Shown here in pieces: positions 24,612 to 32,933 of a DNA stretch of 64,000 nt. The notes below the pieces were generated by a model. The model was not told where the DNA came from. It saw nothing but the letters and a program-made list of their open reading frames with translations, and made no database searches. The stretch lies in assembly GCF_947488135.1 (NCBI RefSeq), contig NZ_CANKYW010000002.1:62001-126000 (forward strand), given 5' to 3'. The stretch's first letter is position 1; every line of letters begins with the position of its first letter. Position numbers and translations under genes: made by a program. The stretch is from an uncultured Marivita sp. Its GTDB lineage: Bacteria; Pseudomonadota; Alphaproteobacteria; Rhodobacterales; Rhodobacteraceae.

Positions 24612-25337
24612 ATGGCACGTGTAGCACTCGTCACCGGCGGCAGCCGCGGTATCGGTGAAGCAATTTCAAAGGCGCTCAAGGCAGAAGGCTATGAGGTTGC
24701 GGCCACCTATGCCGGCAACGATGAGAAAGCCGCCGCCTTCACCGAGGAAACCGGCATCAAGACCTACAAGTGGAACGTGGCCGATTACGACGCCTCCAAA
24801 GAGGGCATCGCCAAGGTCGAAGCCGATCTGGGCCCCATCGACGTGGTTGTCGCCAATGCGGGCATCACCCGCGATGCGCCGTTCCACAAGATGACGCCCG
24901 AGGCGTGGAAAGAGGTGATCGACACCAACCTCACCGGCGTGTTCAACACGGTCCACCCCGTCTGGCCTGGGATGCGCGAGCGCAAGTTCGGCCGCGTGAT
25001 CGTGATCTCCTCGATCAACGGGCAGAAAGGCCAGTTCGGCCAGGTCAACTATGCGGCGACCAAGGCGGGCGATCTGGGCATCATCAAATCGCTGGCGCAG
25101 GAAGGCGCGCGCGCAGGCATCACCGCCAACGCGATCTGCCCCGGCTATATCGGCACCGAAATGGTCCGCGCGATCCCGGAAGAGGTTCTGAATTCCAAGA
25201 TCATCCCGCAGATCCCGGCGGGCCGTCTGGGTGAGCCGGAAGAGATCGCGCGCTGCGTGACCTTCCTTGCGTCCGACGATGCGGGCTTCATCAACGGCTC
25301 GACGATTTCGGCGAACGGGGCGCAGTTCTTCGTCTGA
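24612..25337 (+). CDS. phaB: Acetoacetyl-CoA reductase
   Basis: NADPH-dependent SDR that makes (R)-3-hydroxybutyryl-CoA for PHB synthase. Seen: nucleotide-binding VALVTGGSRGIGEAI, NAGITRD, catalytic Ser-Tyr-Lys in VISSINGQKGQFGQVNYAATKAG, and the ending FINGSTISANGAQFFV typical of PhaB rather than FabG. 241 aa. Ribosome site CGGAGGAG before the ATG. PHB synthase phaC and phasins are not in the window. A terminator follows at 25360. Confidence 0.95.
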   Translation: MARVALVTGGSRGIGEAISKALKAEGYEVAATYAGNDEKAAAFTEETGIKTYKWNVADYDASKEGIAKVEADLGPIDVVVANAGITRDAPFHKMTPEAWKEVIDTNLTGVFNTVHPVWPGMRERKFGRVIVISSINGQKGQFGQVNYAATKAGDLGIIKSLAQEGARAGITANAICPGYIGTEMVRAIPEEVLNSKIIPQIPAGRLGEPEEIARCVTFLASDDAGFINGSTISANGAQFFV

Positions 25338-25359
25338 TCCCGTATCGCTGTTATTCGGA

Positions 25360-25390
25360 AAGGCCCGCCAGTTGCGCGGGCCTTTTCTTT
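25360..25390 (+). terminator. Rho-independent terminator after phaB
   Basis: AAGGCCCGC, loop CAGTTGC, GCGGGCCTTTTCTTT: 9-bp perfect stem and T-rich tail, 22 nt beyond the phaB stop. Confidence 0.88.
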
Positions 25391-25418
25391 TGTCTGGGCG
25401 CGGTATAGCGGAGCCTTC

Positions 25419-26282
25419 ATGACACGCACCGCCGCGACCAGTATCGGGTTCATCGCCGTCCTGCTTTGGGCGCTTCTGGCGCTGTTCACGGCAGGGTCCG
25501 ATCCGGTGCCGCCTTTCCTGCTGAATGCGTTGACCTTTGCCATCGGCGGTGCGGTGGGTGTGATCTGGGTGCTTGTGCGCGGGCGCGTTTCGGTGCTGCG
25601 ATTGGTGCCGTGGACCGTCTACGCCTTCGGGACCGCAGGGTTGTTCGGCTATCACGCGCTCTATTATTCGGCTTTGAGATTAGCGCCGCCCGCCGAGGCG
25701 GGGCTGATTGCCTATCTCTGGCCGCTGTTCATCGTGCTGTTTTCAGGTCTGTTGCCCGGGGAACGGCTGCGGGCGGGGCATATCATCGGCGCGTTGGTGT
25801 CGTTCGCCGGGGCAGCGCTGATCGTTTTGCGCAACGGATTCAGCTTCGATGCCGCAGCGACGCCCGGTTTGATCCTTGCGGGTCTCTGTGCACTGACATG
25901 GAGCAGCTATTCGGTGCTGTCGCGCCGCCTTGGCACCACCCCGACCGAGGCGGTGGCGGTGTTCTGTGTCCTTACCGCGATCCTGTCGGTCCCGGCGCAT
26001 CTGATGTTCGAATCCACGGTCTGGCCAGAGAGCGGGTTTGGCTGGCTGTCGGTTGTGGCCCTTGGGCTTGGTCCCGTTGGGCTGGCGTTCTACGTCTGGG
26101 ACATCGGGGTGAAGAAGGGCGACATCCAGGTGCTGGGCGTGGCGAGCTATGCCGCGCCGCTCTTGTCCACGCTTGTCCTGATCGTGGCGGGGTTTGCACA
26201 GGCGTCGTGGCAATTGGTGGTTGCGGCAGTCCTGATCACCGTCGGAGCCGGGATCGCAGCGCTGGCGTCGCGTCGCGGTTAG
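25419..26282 (+). CDS. EamA/DMT-family transporter
   Basis: Inner-membrane exporter of the drug/metabolite superfamily. Seen: 287 aa with about ten hydrophobic helices in two EamA halves (for example SIGFIAVLLWALLALFTAG and GLILAGLCALTWSSYSVLSR), the inter-helix sequence APPAEAGLIAYLWPLFIVLFSGLLPGERL, and the second-half GDIQVLGVASYAAPLLSTLVL. It is of the YddG-like aromatic-exporter flavour, but the substrate is not determinable. Stands alone between the phaB terminator and the dioxygenase promoter region. Confidence 0.87.
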   Translation: MTRTAATSIGFIAVLLWALLALFTAGSDPVPPFLLNALTFAIGGAVGVIWVLVRGRVSVLRLVPWTVYAFGTAGLFGYHALYYSALRLAPPAEAGLIAYLWPLFIVLFSGLLPGERLRAGHIIGALVSFAGAALIVLRNGFSFDAAATPGLILAGLCALTWSSYSVLSRRLGTTPTEAVAVFCVLTAILSVPAHLMFESTVWPESGFGWLSVVALGLGPVGLAFYVWDIGVKKGDIQVLGVASYAAPLLSTLVLIVAGFAQASWQLVVAAVLITVGAGIAALASRRG

Positions 26283-26289
26283 GTGCAGA

Positions 26290-26330
26290 TTCGCACAAAA
26301 TTGGCGCGCTGAAGCGTGTTTATGTGCGAA
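26290..26330. promoter_or_regulatory. Inverted repeat upstream of the dioxygenase/hydrolase pair
   Basis: TTCGCACA (26290-26297) and TGTGCGAA (26323-26330) are exact inverted copies 25 nt apart, in the 110-nt gap before the dioxygenase gene. Possible operator; MarR-type control of related quinone-detoxification genes is known elsewhere. Confidence 0.5.
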
Positions 26331-26392
26331 AAGATATAGATAGATTGTCAATCAACAGGGCTCAGGCCCGTTTCCCTATTCGGAGAATTGAC

Positions 26393-27325
26393 ATGCTGAA
26401 CCAGATCAACGGACTGCACCATGTGACATCGCTGGCCAGTGGTGCGCAGACGAACAACGATTTTTTCACCAAGACGCTGGGCCTGCGGCGGATCAAGAAG
26501 ACCGTCAACTTCGACGCGCCCGAGGTGTATCATCTGTATTACGGTGACGAAGCCGGGACGCCCGGCACGGTGATGACCTATTTCCCTTTCCCGAACGCGC
26601 GGCGCGGTCGCCCCGGCACGGGTGAGGTCGGGATCACCGGATTTGCCGTGCCCAAGGGCAGCCTGCCCTATTGGCAAGACCGGCTGGCGACGTTCGACGT
26701 GAAGAACCTACAAGCGGAAACCACGTTCGGTGAAAGCCGCCTGCGCTTTGATGGGCCGGATGGCGACGGCTTCGTGCTGGTGGAGACCGAGGGCGACGCG
26801 CGCGATCCGTGGACGAACAACGGCGTTCCAGCAGAGGCCGCCATCCGTGGCTTTCACAGCGCCGACATGCGTCTGCGTGATGCCGGGGCGAGCGCCGAAT
26901 TGCTGCGCTTCATGGGCTACGAAGAGCTTGACCGTCAGGACAACGTCACCCGTTTTCATGTGCCCGGCGGCAACGAAGCCAACGTGATGGACATCACGCA
27001 GGTGAACGCCCCCGGCGCGGATCAAGGCGCGGGATCGGTGCACCACATCGCCTTTTCCGTCGACAACCGCGACACCCAATTGGACGTGCGCAAGGCGCTG
27101 ATGGACACGGGCTACCAGGTGACGCCGGTGATCGACCGCGATTACTTCTATGCGATCTACTTCCGGACGCCCGGTGGTGTGTTGTTCGAAGTGGCCACCA
27201 ACGAACCCGGCTTCGACCGTGACGAGGACACCGCGCATCTGGGAGAGGCGCTCAAGCTGCCGAGCCAGCACGAGCATCTGCGGGAGGTTCTCGAGGAAAA
27301 GTATCTGGAGCCGATCGTTGACTGA
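26393..27325 (+). CDS. Ring-cleaving extradiol dioxygenase, VOC superfamily (MhqO/LinE-like)
   Basis: Predicted Fe(II) dioxygenase that opens hydroquinone-type rings. Seen: two VOC (glyoxalase-fold) repeats; metal ligands expected at His in GLHHVTSLA, His in SVHHIAFSV and Glu in GGVLFEVATNEPGF; ITGFAVPKGSLPYW and DRDYFYAIYFRTPGG are family hallmarks. 310 aa. The ATG at 26393 has CGGAG nearby. It overlaps the downstream alpha/beta-hydrolase by 8 nt, the same gene pairing as MhqO/MhqD in Bacillus quinone resistance, so a detoxification role is likely. Confidence 0.87.
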   Translation: MLNQINGLHHVTSLASGAQTNNDFFTKTLGLRRIKKTVNFDAPEVYHLYYGDEAGTPGTVMTYFPFPNARRGRPGTGEVGITGFAVPKGSLPYWQDRLATFDVKNLQAETTFGESRLRFDGPDGDGFVLVETEGDARDPWTNNGVPAEAAIRGFHSADMRLRDAGASAELLRFMGYEELDRQDNVTRFHVPGGNEANVMDITQVNAPGADQGAGSVHHIAFSVDNRDTQLDVRKALMDTGYQVTPVIDRDYFYAIYFRTPGGVLFEVATNEPGFDRDEDTAHLGEALKLPSQHEHLREVLEEKYLEPIVD

Positions 27326-27914
27326 CTACATCACTCGCGAAACCAGGGGCACGCCCGGCGCGCCCTTGGTGTTCACCTTTCATGGCACGGGTGGCGACGA
27401 GAGCCAGTTTCACGGGCTGGCGGAACAGCTTTGGCCCGGCGCGCATGTGGTTTCCCCGCGCGGTGACGTGTCGGAACACGGCATGGCACGCTATTTCCGG
27501 CGCACCGGCGAAGGTGTCTACGACATGGAGGATCTGGCCAAACGGCGTGCCGCGATGGCGAAGTTCATTCGATCGAAGATCGCCGCAACCGATGCGACGC
27601 GCGTGATTGCGCTTGGCTATTCCAATGGCGCAAACATCGCTGCGGCGGTGGCGTTTGAAGATCCGGACCTGTTTACGGACGTGATCGCCATGCACCCGCT
27701 GATCCCGTGGACGCCTGAGCCGCAGCCAGACCTCGCCAAGACGCGCTGGTTGATCACCGCAGGCGAACGCGATCCGATCTGCCCGGCGCCTATGACGAAG
27801 TCCCTGCTGGACTATCTACGCGCTCAGGACGCCGATGTGACAGAGTATTGGCACCCGGGCGGGCACGAGCTTGTGCAATCCGAGCTTCAGGCGATCCAGA
27901 GTTTTCAGACATGA
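27318..27914 (+). CDS. Phospholipase/carboxylesterase-type hydrolase (MhqD-like)
   Basis: Small alpha/beta-hydrolase. Seen: oxyanion region FTFHGTGGDESQF, nucleophile Ser in ALGYSNGANIA, Asp in TAGERDPICPAP and His in HPGGHELVQSE, giving a complete triad; 198 aa. The start is a TTG at 27318 overlapping the dioxygenase stop by 8 nt; no other in-frame start precedes the oxyanion motif by a normal distance. Coupled to the ring-cleaving dioxygenase, it probably acts on the ring-fission product or on a conjugate (inference from the MhqO/MhqD pair). Confidence 0.85.
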   Translation: MTDYITRETRGTPGAPLVFTFHGTGGDESQFHGLAEQLWPGAHVVSPRGDVSEHGMARYFRRTGEGVYDMEDLAKRRAAMAKFIRSKIAATDATRVIALGYSNGANIAAAVAFEDPDLFTDVIAMHPLIPWTPEPQPDLAKTRWLITAGERDPICPAPMTKSLLDYLRAQDADVTEYWHPGGHELVQSELQAIQSFQT

Positions 27915-27937
27915 AAAAGCCCGGGGGAGACCCGGGC
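27915..27937 (-). terminator. Terminator of the YdcH gene
   Basis: GCCCGGG-N5-CCCGGGC hairpin; on the minus strand it is followed by five T. It lies 9 nt after the YdcH stop and immediately beyond the convergent hydrolase stop. Confidence 0.8.
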
Positions 27938-27945
27938 CAATCGTG

Positions 27946-28107
27946 TTAGGAGAGACGCTCAATCTCTTCCTTGAGTCGGAGTTTCTGCTTTTTCAGCGAC
28001 GCGATCATCAGGTCATCTGTGCCTGGCGCGCGTTGGGCCTGTTCGACCTCTTCAGACAGGGTTTGGTGCTTCCGCTTCAGTTCCTGAAGATGTGAAGTCA
28101 AGCTCAT
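27946..28107 (-). CDS. YdcH-family (DUF465) small coiled-coil protein
   Basis: Translated by hand: 53 aa, MSLTSHLQELKRKHQTLSEE then VEQAQRAPGTDDLMIASLKK and QKLRLKEEIERLS. This is the full DUF465 pattern: a helical hairpin with the conserved KKQKLRLKEEI segment. Ribosome site AGGAGG seven bases before the ATG and a terminator just after the stop confirm a real gene despite its size. Cytoplasmic; function in the family is unknown. Confidence 0.93.
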   Translation of the reverse strand: MSLTSHLQELKRKHQTLSEEVEQAQRAPGTDDLMIASLKKQKLRLKEEIERLS

Positions 28108-28194
28108 GAAGTCCTCCTGTGACTGATTGGATCTTCAGTCGACCACAGTTTTACAAATCTGTCACGCTGCAAGCGCGAAGTCGGTAAATTCCCG

Positions 28195-28995
28195 CTAAGA
28201 CGAGCGGCTCTGCGCATGTGATTGCGCCGGAAATGGCAACGATTTGGGCGAACGCAGGACAGTTGTGATCGTTTCGGTATACGAATCGCCATCGGTTTCG
28301 TGGATTTCGCCGCGGTGCAGCACGAGCGGAGGGTGCGACACAAACGCCGCCCGCCGATTTTTGCGCCCCCGCAACAGGACAAGCCGCGCCGGGCGGTGGG
28401 TTCGCGGGTGGATCGGCCAAAGCTCAAGCGCACCCAGGGTGGCGAAAAACGCGCTCATCAGTTCGGGCAGGCGGTCGGCTCTCTGGATGAAGGTGGCGAC
28501 ACCCCCGGGTTTGAGCCGCTTGGAGGCAACGCTCACCCATTTGGACAGGGGCAAAGCGCCCGACCGGGATACGGCACGGTCCTGCGACCGTGGGGCGACA
28601 GCGCGGAAATCCTCAAAATAGGGCGGATTGGCGATCACGTGATCAAAGCGTTCGGATTTTACGGCGGCCGGAAGCGCGGACAGATCGGCGCAATGCACGG
28701 TGCCGGTCAGCCCGTTGTCGTTCAGATTCCGCTGCGCGAGATCGGCATAGGCGGGCTGCATTTCGACGCCCGTGCAGGTGATCCCCGGCACCCGCGTGCC
28801 AAGACAGGCCAGCGCGGCCCCCCCGCCGCAGCCGAGTTCGAGCACGGTTTGGCCGGGCGTGGCGGGGATGGACGCGGCCAGAAGCACGGGATCGACCCCC
28901 GCACGGTAGCCGTCTTTCGGTTGCCAGAGCCGCGCCGCACCCCCCAGAAAATCATCCCGGGTCAGGTCGTCCGGCGCGAAGGGCTCAGTCCTCAA
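28195..28995 (-). CDS. TrmN6/YfiC-like tRNA1(Val) adenine-N6 methyltransferase family
   Basis: SAM-dependent methyltransferase, probably modifying tRNA (A37 of tRNA1-Val in the E. coli homologue). Seen: GYRAGVDPVLLAASI, SAM motif I VLELGCGGGAALACLG, acidic GVEMQPAYADLAQRN and the amino-methylating motif NPPY in DHVIANPPYFED. The TTG at 28995 has GGAG six bases upstream and overlaps the end of the DUF2007 gene by 11 nt; a far upstream ATG would require a 59-nt overlap. 266 aa. Target specificity is not provable here. Confidence 0.8.
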   Translation of the reverse strand: MRTEPFAPDDLTRDDFLGGAARLWQPKDGYRAGVDPVLLAASIPATPGQTVLELGCGGGAALACLGTRVPGITCTGVEMQPAYADLAQRNLNDNGLTGTVHCADLSALPAAVKSERFDHVIANPPYFEDFRAVAPRSQDRAVSRSGALPLSKWVSVASKRLKPGGVATFIQRADRLPELMSAFFATLGALELWPIHPRTHRPARLVLLRGRKNRRAAFVSHPPLVLHRGEIHETDGDSYTETITTVLRSPKSLPFPAQSHAQSRSS

Positions 28996-29200
28996 ACTTG
29001 ACTCCGTACTCGCGCAGAACACGTCTGGCATCATCAAGCTCACCGGTCCGCACCATCAAACGGCGCGGCAGGATACCGATGGAGCCTTCGAGGATGCTCA
29101 TGTTTACGTCCAATTCAAAGCTGTCTATACCCTCGTCCTCAAGCACGGCTCGGGCGAGCGGTATCAGTGTGATGTCATTGGTGCGCAAAAGCTCTTCCAT
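28985..29200 (-). CDS. DUF2007-domain protein
   Basis: A 71-aa protein MEELLRTNDITLIPLARAVL, then EDEGIDSFELDVNMSILEGS, IGILPRRLMVRTGELDDARRVLREYG. It fits the DUF2007 (putative signal-transducing) family, a small ferredoxin-like alpha/beta fold of unknown function. An ATG at 29206 is also possible. The gene is divergent from the polyprenyl synthase with 56 nt between starts, and its end overlaps the methyltransferase start, so the two are one operon. Confidence 0.82.
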   Translation of the reverse strand: MEELLRTNDITLIPLARAVLEDEGIDSFELDVNMSILEGSIGILPRRLMVRTGELDDARRVLREYGVKFED

Positions 29201-29256
29201 GACCATGATGTAGGAACACCCGGCCCGCTTTGTCGAGCCTTCCTGAAGGAATGGTG

Positions 29257-30255
29257 ATGATGTTGGATAAACCAAGTCAGAAACCGCATGACCGTCTGGC
29301 CGAGATTCTGGCCGATGACATGGCAGAGGTGAACGCGCTGATCCGCACGCGGATGGCGTCGGAACACGCGCCGCGCATTCCGGAAGTGACGGCGCATCTG
29401 GTCGAGGCGGGCGGCAAGCGGCTGCGTCCGATGCTGACGCTGGCGGCGGCGCGGATGTGTGGCTACGACGGCGACAACCATGTGAAGCTCGCCGCGACGG
29501 TGGAGTTCATCCACACGGCGACGCTTTTGCACGACGACGTGGTGGACGAGAGCGAGAAGCGGCGCGGGCGGCCTACGGCGAACCTGCTTTGGGACAACAA
29601 ATCCAGTGTCCTGGTCGGGGATTACCTCTTCGCGCGGTCGTTCCAGTTGATGACGGAAACCGGCTCTCTGCGCGTGCTGCGTATCCTGTCCGACGCGGCG
29701 GCGACCATTGCCGAGGGCGAGGTGTTGCAGATGACCGCGGCGCAGGACCTGCGCACGACCGAGGACATCTACCTTCAAGTGGTGCGCGGGAAAACGGCGG
29801 CGCTGTTTTCCGCTGCGACCGAAGTGGGCGGCGTGATCGCCGATATGGACGAAGCGCAGATCAAGGCGCTGTTTGACTACGGCGATGCTCTGGGGATCGC
29901 GTTTCAGATCGTCGACGACCTGCTGGATTACTGGGGATCCGACGCCACCGGCAAGAACGTGGGCGACGATTTTCGCGAGCGCAAGCTGACCCTGCCGGTG
30001 ATCAAGGCGGTTGCCTTGGGCGACGACGCGGAACGCGCGTTCTGGACACGCACCATCGAGAAGGGCCGTCAGGAAGACGGCGACCTCGAGCACGCGATCA
30101 CGCTTCTGAACAAGCATGGCACGCTCGAGGCGACGCGGGCCGAAGCGAATGACTGGATCGCGAAGGCCCGCGCGGCGCTGGCGACGCTGCCCGCGCATCC
30201 GATCCGCGACATGCTGGATGATTTGGCCGATTACGTGGTGGCGCGGGTCAACTGA
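29257..30255 (+). CDS. ispB: Polyprenyl diphosphate synthase (octa/decaprenyl type)
   Basis: Trans-prenyltransferase making the long isoprenoid tail of ubiquinone from FPP and IPP. Seen: GGKRLRPMLTLAAARM, first Asp-rich motif LLHDDVVDES, GDYLFARSFQ, KTAALFSAATEVGG and second Asp-rich motif FQIVDDLLDYWG. Three ATGs occur (29251, 29257, 29260); AAGGA six bases before 29257 favours it, giving 332 aa. The stop overlaps that of the convergent ispE by 8 nt. Rhodobacterales usually make Q10, so a decaprenyl product is likely but not provable. Confidence 0.92.
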   Translation: MMLDKPSQKPHDRLAEILADDMAEVNALIRTRMASEHAPRIPEVTAHLVEAGGKRLRPMLTLAAARMCGYDGDNHVKLAATVEFIHTATLLHDDVVDESEKRRGRPTANLLWDNKSSVLVGDYLFARSFQLMTETGSLRVLRILSDAAATIAEGEVLQMTAAQDLRTTEDIYLQVVRGKTAALFSAATEVGGVIADMDEAQIKALFDYGDALGIAFQIVDDLLDYWGSDATGKNVGDDFRERKLTLPVIKAVALGDDAERAFWTRTIEKGRQEDGDLEHAITLLNKHGTLEATRAEANDWIAKARAALATLPAHPIRDMLDDLADYVVARVN

Positions 30256-31105
30256 GGTCTGCGCCGACGGTCTGCGAGGCTGTGACCCACCAATCCGGGT
30301 GATCCTCGGCGATCCTTGCGGCGGCGGCTTCGGCGCTGGCGAGGTCCGGATAGATGCCGAAACAGGTGGAACCCGACCCCGACATGCGCGCGATCTGGGC
30401 ATCCTCCAGGGCGGCAAGAGCGTCGGCCATCACCGGGGCCACACGGATCGCGGCAGGTTGCAGATCGTTGCGCTGATCGGCCAGCCAACCGATCCAATCC
30501 GCGTCCATGCCTTCGGGCAAATCCGTCATGGGCGGGTTGGTCTTGTCGGCCAGTTCGGCGAACACGTCGGGCGTGGCCACATGCACTTTGGGATTGACGA
30601 GAACCAGCGCGAATTGCGGCACGGGCCAGATCCGGTCGAGCACCTCTCCGATTCCGCGCATCCGCTGTGGACCGGCCCAGAGACAGACCGGCACGTCCGC
30701 ACCAAGCTGCGCGGCGAGATCGGCGCGGTCGAGACTGCGCAACACCGCCGCCGCATCGGAGGACCCACCGCCGAGGCCTGCGCCATGCGGGATGTTCTTG
30801 GTCAGCGTGATGTCAAAGTTTTGCCCGCACAGCTCTGCCGCTTTCCAAGCGATGTTGGACACATCAGACGGCACGCCATCGGCAAAGGCACCCTTGACCT
30901 TCATCCGCATGGCGTCGGAGGGCGCGAGGGTGAGGTTGTCCATCACGTCAGCGAAGACCACGAAGGAGTCGAGTTCGTGATACCCGTCCGCGCGCTGGCC
31001 CGTGACGTGCAGCGCGAGGTTGACCTTGGCAGGGGCGGACGCCTCGATCACATCGGCCGGCCGCCCCTTGTCCGGCACGGCGTCGATGGCCGGTGCGTCA
31101 GTCAT
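30248..31105 (-). CDS. ispE: 4-diphosphocytidyl-2-C-methyl-D-erythritol kinase
   Basis: GHMP kinase of the MEP isoprenoid pathway. Seen: SAPAKVNLALHVTGQRADGYHELDS at the N-terminus, ATP-binding PHGAGLGGGSSDAAAVLRSL and C-terminal ARMSGSGSTCFGIY. The ATG at 31105 overlaps the TPR gene stop (ATGACTGA), so it is coupled to that gene; an ATG at 31120 is a second choice. 285 aa. Together with the convergent ispB it places two isoprenoid genes side by side, with overlapping 3' ends. Confidence 0.95.
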   Translation of the reverse strand: MTDAPAIDAVPDKGRPADVIEASAPAKVNLALHVTGQRADGYHELDSFVVFADVMDNLTLAPSDAMRMKVKGAFADGVPSDVSNIAWKAAELCGQNFDITLTKNIPHGAGLGGGSSDAAAVLRSLDRADLAAQLGADVPVCLWAGPQRMRGIGEVLDRIWPVPQFALVLVNPKVHVATPDVFAELADKTNPPMTDLPEGMDADWIGWLADQRNDLQPAAIRVAPVMADALAALEDAQIARMSGSGSTCFGIYPDLASAEAAAARIAEDHPDWWVTASQTVGADLS

Positions 31106-32831
31106 TGGCACCGCTGTCATTTGCGACCTGTAGCGGCGGCGCGCCTTCTTCCGCAAGCACCTGATCCAGACCGACATCCAGCTTGGCGCGAATGCGATCC
31201 GCGTCGACATCTTCTGCGGTGGAGCCGTACACGATGAAGGACAGGGCGCGACGCCACTGGAACCGGGCTTCGGTCTTGCGGCCGACGGCCCAATAGACGT
31301 CGCCCAGATGGTCATTCACGATCGGATCGACCGGCATCAGTTCGGCGGCGCGTTCCATGTGGCCGACCGCCTCTTCGTAGCGGCCAAGCCGGTAAAGCAC
31401 CCAGCCCAGGCTGTCGATGATGTAGCCACTGTCGGGACGTGCGGCAGCGGCGCGTTCGATCATGTCGAGCGCCTCGTCCAGCTTGGTCTTCTGCTCAACC
31501 AGCGAATAGCCGAGATAGTTGAGGACCTGCGGTTGATCCGGGTTCAGATCAAGCGCCGCGCGGAAATCGGCCTCGGCCTCGTCCCAGCGATCCAACCGTT
31601 CATACGAGATGGCCCGGGCGTAATGCAGGAACCATTGGCTCTGGCTTTCTTCCTCGAAGAGGTCCAGCGCCTTTGTATAAGCGTCGATCGCTTCGTCGTA
31701 GCGCTCGAGCTGGCGCATGGTGTCGCCGAGCGTGGAATGAACGATCGGCTGGTCGCCATGTGTCCGAGCCAGACGTTGCAGCACTTCGATCGCCGCATCC
31801 ACCTTGTCGCTGTCGCGCAAGGCGGCAGCGCGACCCAGTTCCGCCGCGTGATAGGCGGGATGATCCTCGGGCACCTCTGCATAGGCTTTGACCGCCAGAT
31901 CGGATTGGCCCATCTCATCCAGCAGGCTTGCCGAAAGGAGGATGGCGTCCACGTGATCGGGGCGCAGGTATTCGGCCATGCGGGTGTAAAGCAGGGTGAA
32001 TTCGTCATTCGCCTCGTTCGCCAGGGCAGCGGCCAGCGTGTAGAAGACTTCGGCCAGCCCGTCGCGCGCACCGCGTACATGGGTGAACGGCAACGCTTCG
32101 CCCGCTTCAAGCCCATCCCGCATGGCGCGCAGACCCGGATCAAGCTCTGTTCCGAAGGCGGTTTCGATGAGCGTCAGTGCGTCCTCGTTGCGCTCCAATT
32201 GGCTCATCACCTCGACATGCGCCATCACACCACGCCGGGTGAGTTGCATTCCACCGGTGCCCGCATCCTCGAAGATCGCGGCGGAGCCTTCGAAATCACC
32301 GACCGATGCCAGCGCCAAAGCCTTGTGATAGAGCGCGAAGTTGCGCAGCCCCTGTTGTGTGGACAGCGCGTCGAATTCGACCAGCGCCTTGGACATATCG
32401 CCCGCGCCAAGCTGTGCCCACGCGGTGAGCAGACCGTCGACCAGCGGACCGACACCGCGGTCGGCCTCGAGCATGTCAATCAGCCCGGCGTAATCTTCGG
32501 CAACTGCCTGTTCGGCCACAAGGGCCATATGCGCGACCTGGCTGCGATGCCCGTCATTGACCAGCTTGTTGGCCAACCCTGCGGCACGTTCCAGATCGCC
32601 AAGCGAAATCTCGGCCAGGGCGGCGCGTTCGAGGATCACGGGGTTTTCCGGATCGAACATCACCGCACGCCCGTAATACGTGGCGGCCGCCTGAATATCC
32701 CCTTCAAAGCTGGCTTGCCGACCGGCAAGGTAATCACCGGCGAGGCTGTTGGCGAAGGCCCCGCCCGGGGTGATCAGACACAGCGCCACCGCTGCCGATC
32801 CCAAAAGCCGCTTCATGCTCGATTGCGCCAT
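31098..32831 (-). CDS. Exported tetratricopeptide-repeat protein
   Basis: 577 aa. Seen: signal peptide (SSMKRLLGSAAVALCLITPGGAFA, cleavage near residue 28), then TPR-like helix pairs along the whole length; the clearest repeats are in residues about 370-530 (YDEAIDAYTKALDLF, WDEAEADFRAALDLNPDQP, YEEAVGHMERAAELMPVDP). Probably a periplasmic or outer-membrane-associated scaffold; partners unknown. The ATG at 32831 follows AAGGAG at good spacing. Coupled to ispE by an 8-nt overlap, though no functional link is evident. Confidence 0.85.
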   Translation of the reverse strand: MAQSSMKRLLGSAAVALCLITPGGAFANSLAGDYLAGRQASFEGDIQAAATYYGRAVMFDPENPVILERAALAEISLGDLERAAGLANKLVNDGHRSQVAHMALVAEQAVAEDYAGLIDMLEADRGVGPLVDGLLTAWAQLGAGDMSKALVEFDALSTQQGLRNFALYHKALALASVGDFEGSAAIFEDAGTGGMQLTRRGVMAHVEVMSQLERNEDALTLIETAFGTELDPGLRAMRDGLEAGEALPFTHVRGARDGLAEVFYTLAAALANEANDEFTLLYTRMAEYLRPDHVDAILLSASLLDEMGQSDLAVKAYAEVPEDHPAYHAAELGRAAALRDSDKVDAAIEVLQRLARTHGDQPIVHSTLGDTMRQLERYDEAIDAYTKALDLFEEESQSQWFLHYARAISYERLDRWDEAEADFRAALDLNPDQPQVLNYLGYSLVEQKTKLDEALDMIERAAAARPDSGYIIDSLGWVLYRLGRYEEAVGHMERAAELMPVDPIVNDHLGDVYWAVGRKTEARFQWRRALSFIVYGSTAEDVDADRIRAKLDVGLDQVLAEEGAPPLQVANDSGAND

Positions 32832-32901
32832 GGAGTTCTCCTTGGAAACAGGCGAATTTTGGCAAAGCGTAGCGCGGGCTTTGTGCACACGCAACCAAAG
32901 C

Positions 32902-32927
32902 AAAAGGCCGGGCACGGGCCCGGCCTT
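32902..32927 (-). terminator. Rho-independent terminator after ETF-QO
   Basis: AAGGCCGGGC-ACGG-GCCCGGCCTT perfect 10-bp stem; on the minus strand it ends in TTTT, 7 nt beyond the ETF-QO stop. Confidence 0.82.
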
Positions 32928-32933
32928 GTCGCC

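Noticed and set aside
22430-24679. 749-residue open frame on the minus strand across phaA, patatin and phaB
   Set aside because: It lies wholly antisense to three genes with clear catalytic motifs and ribosome sites; its translation is Arg/His-rich with no recognisable domain. It results from GC-rich codon use.
25466-26392. In-frame upstream extension of the ring-cleaving dioxygenase through the DMT transporter
   Set aside because: The extension reads the transporter out of frame; the ATG at 26393 has a ribosome site and begins exactly where VOC homology begins.
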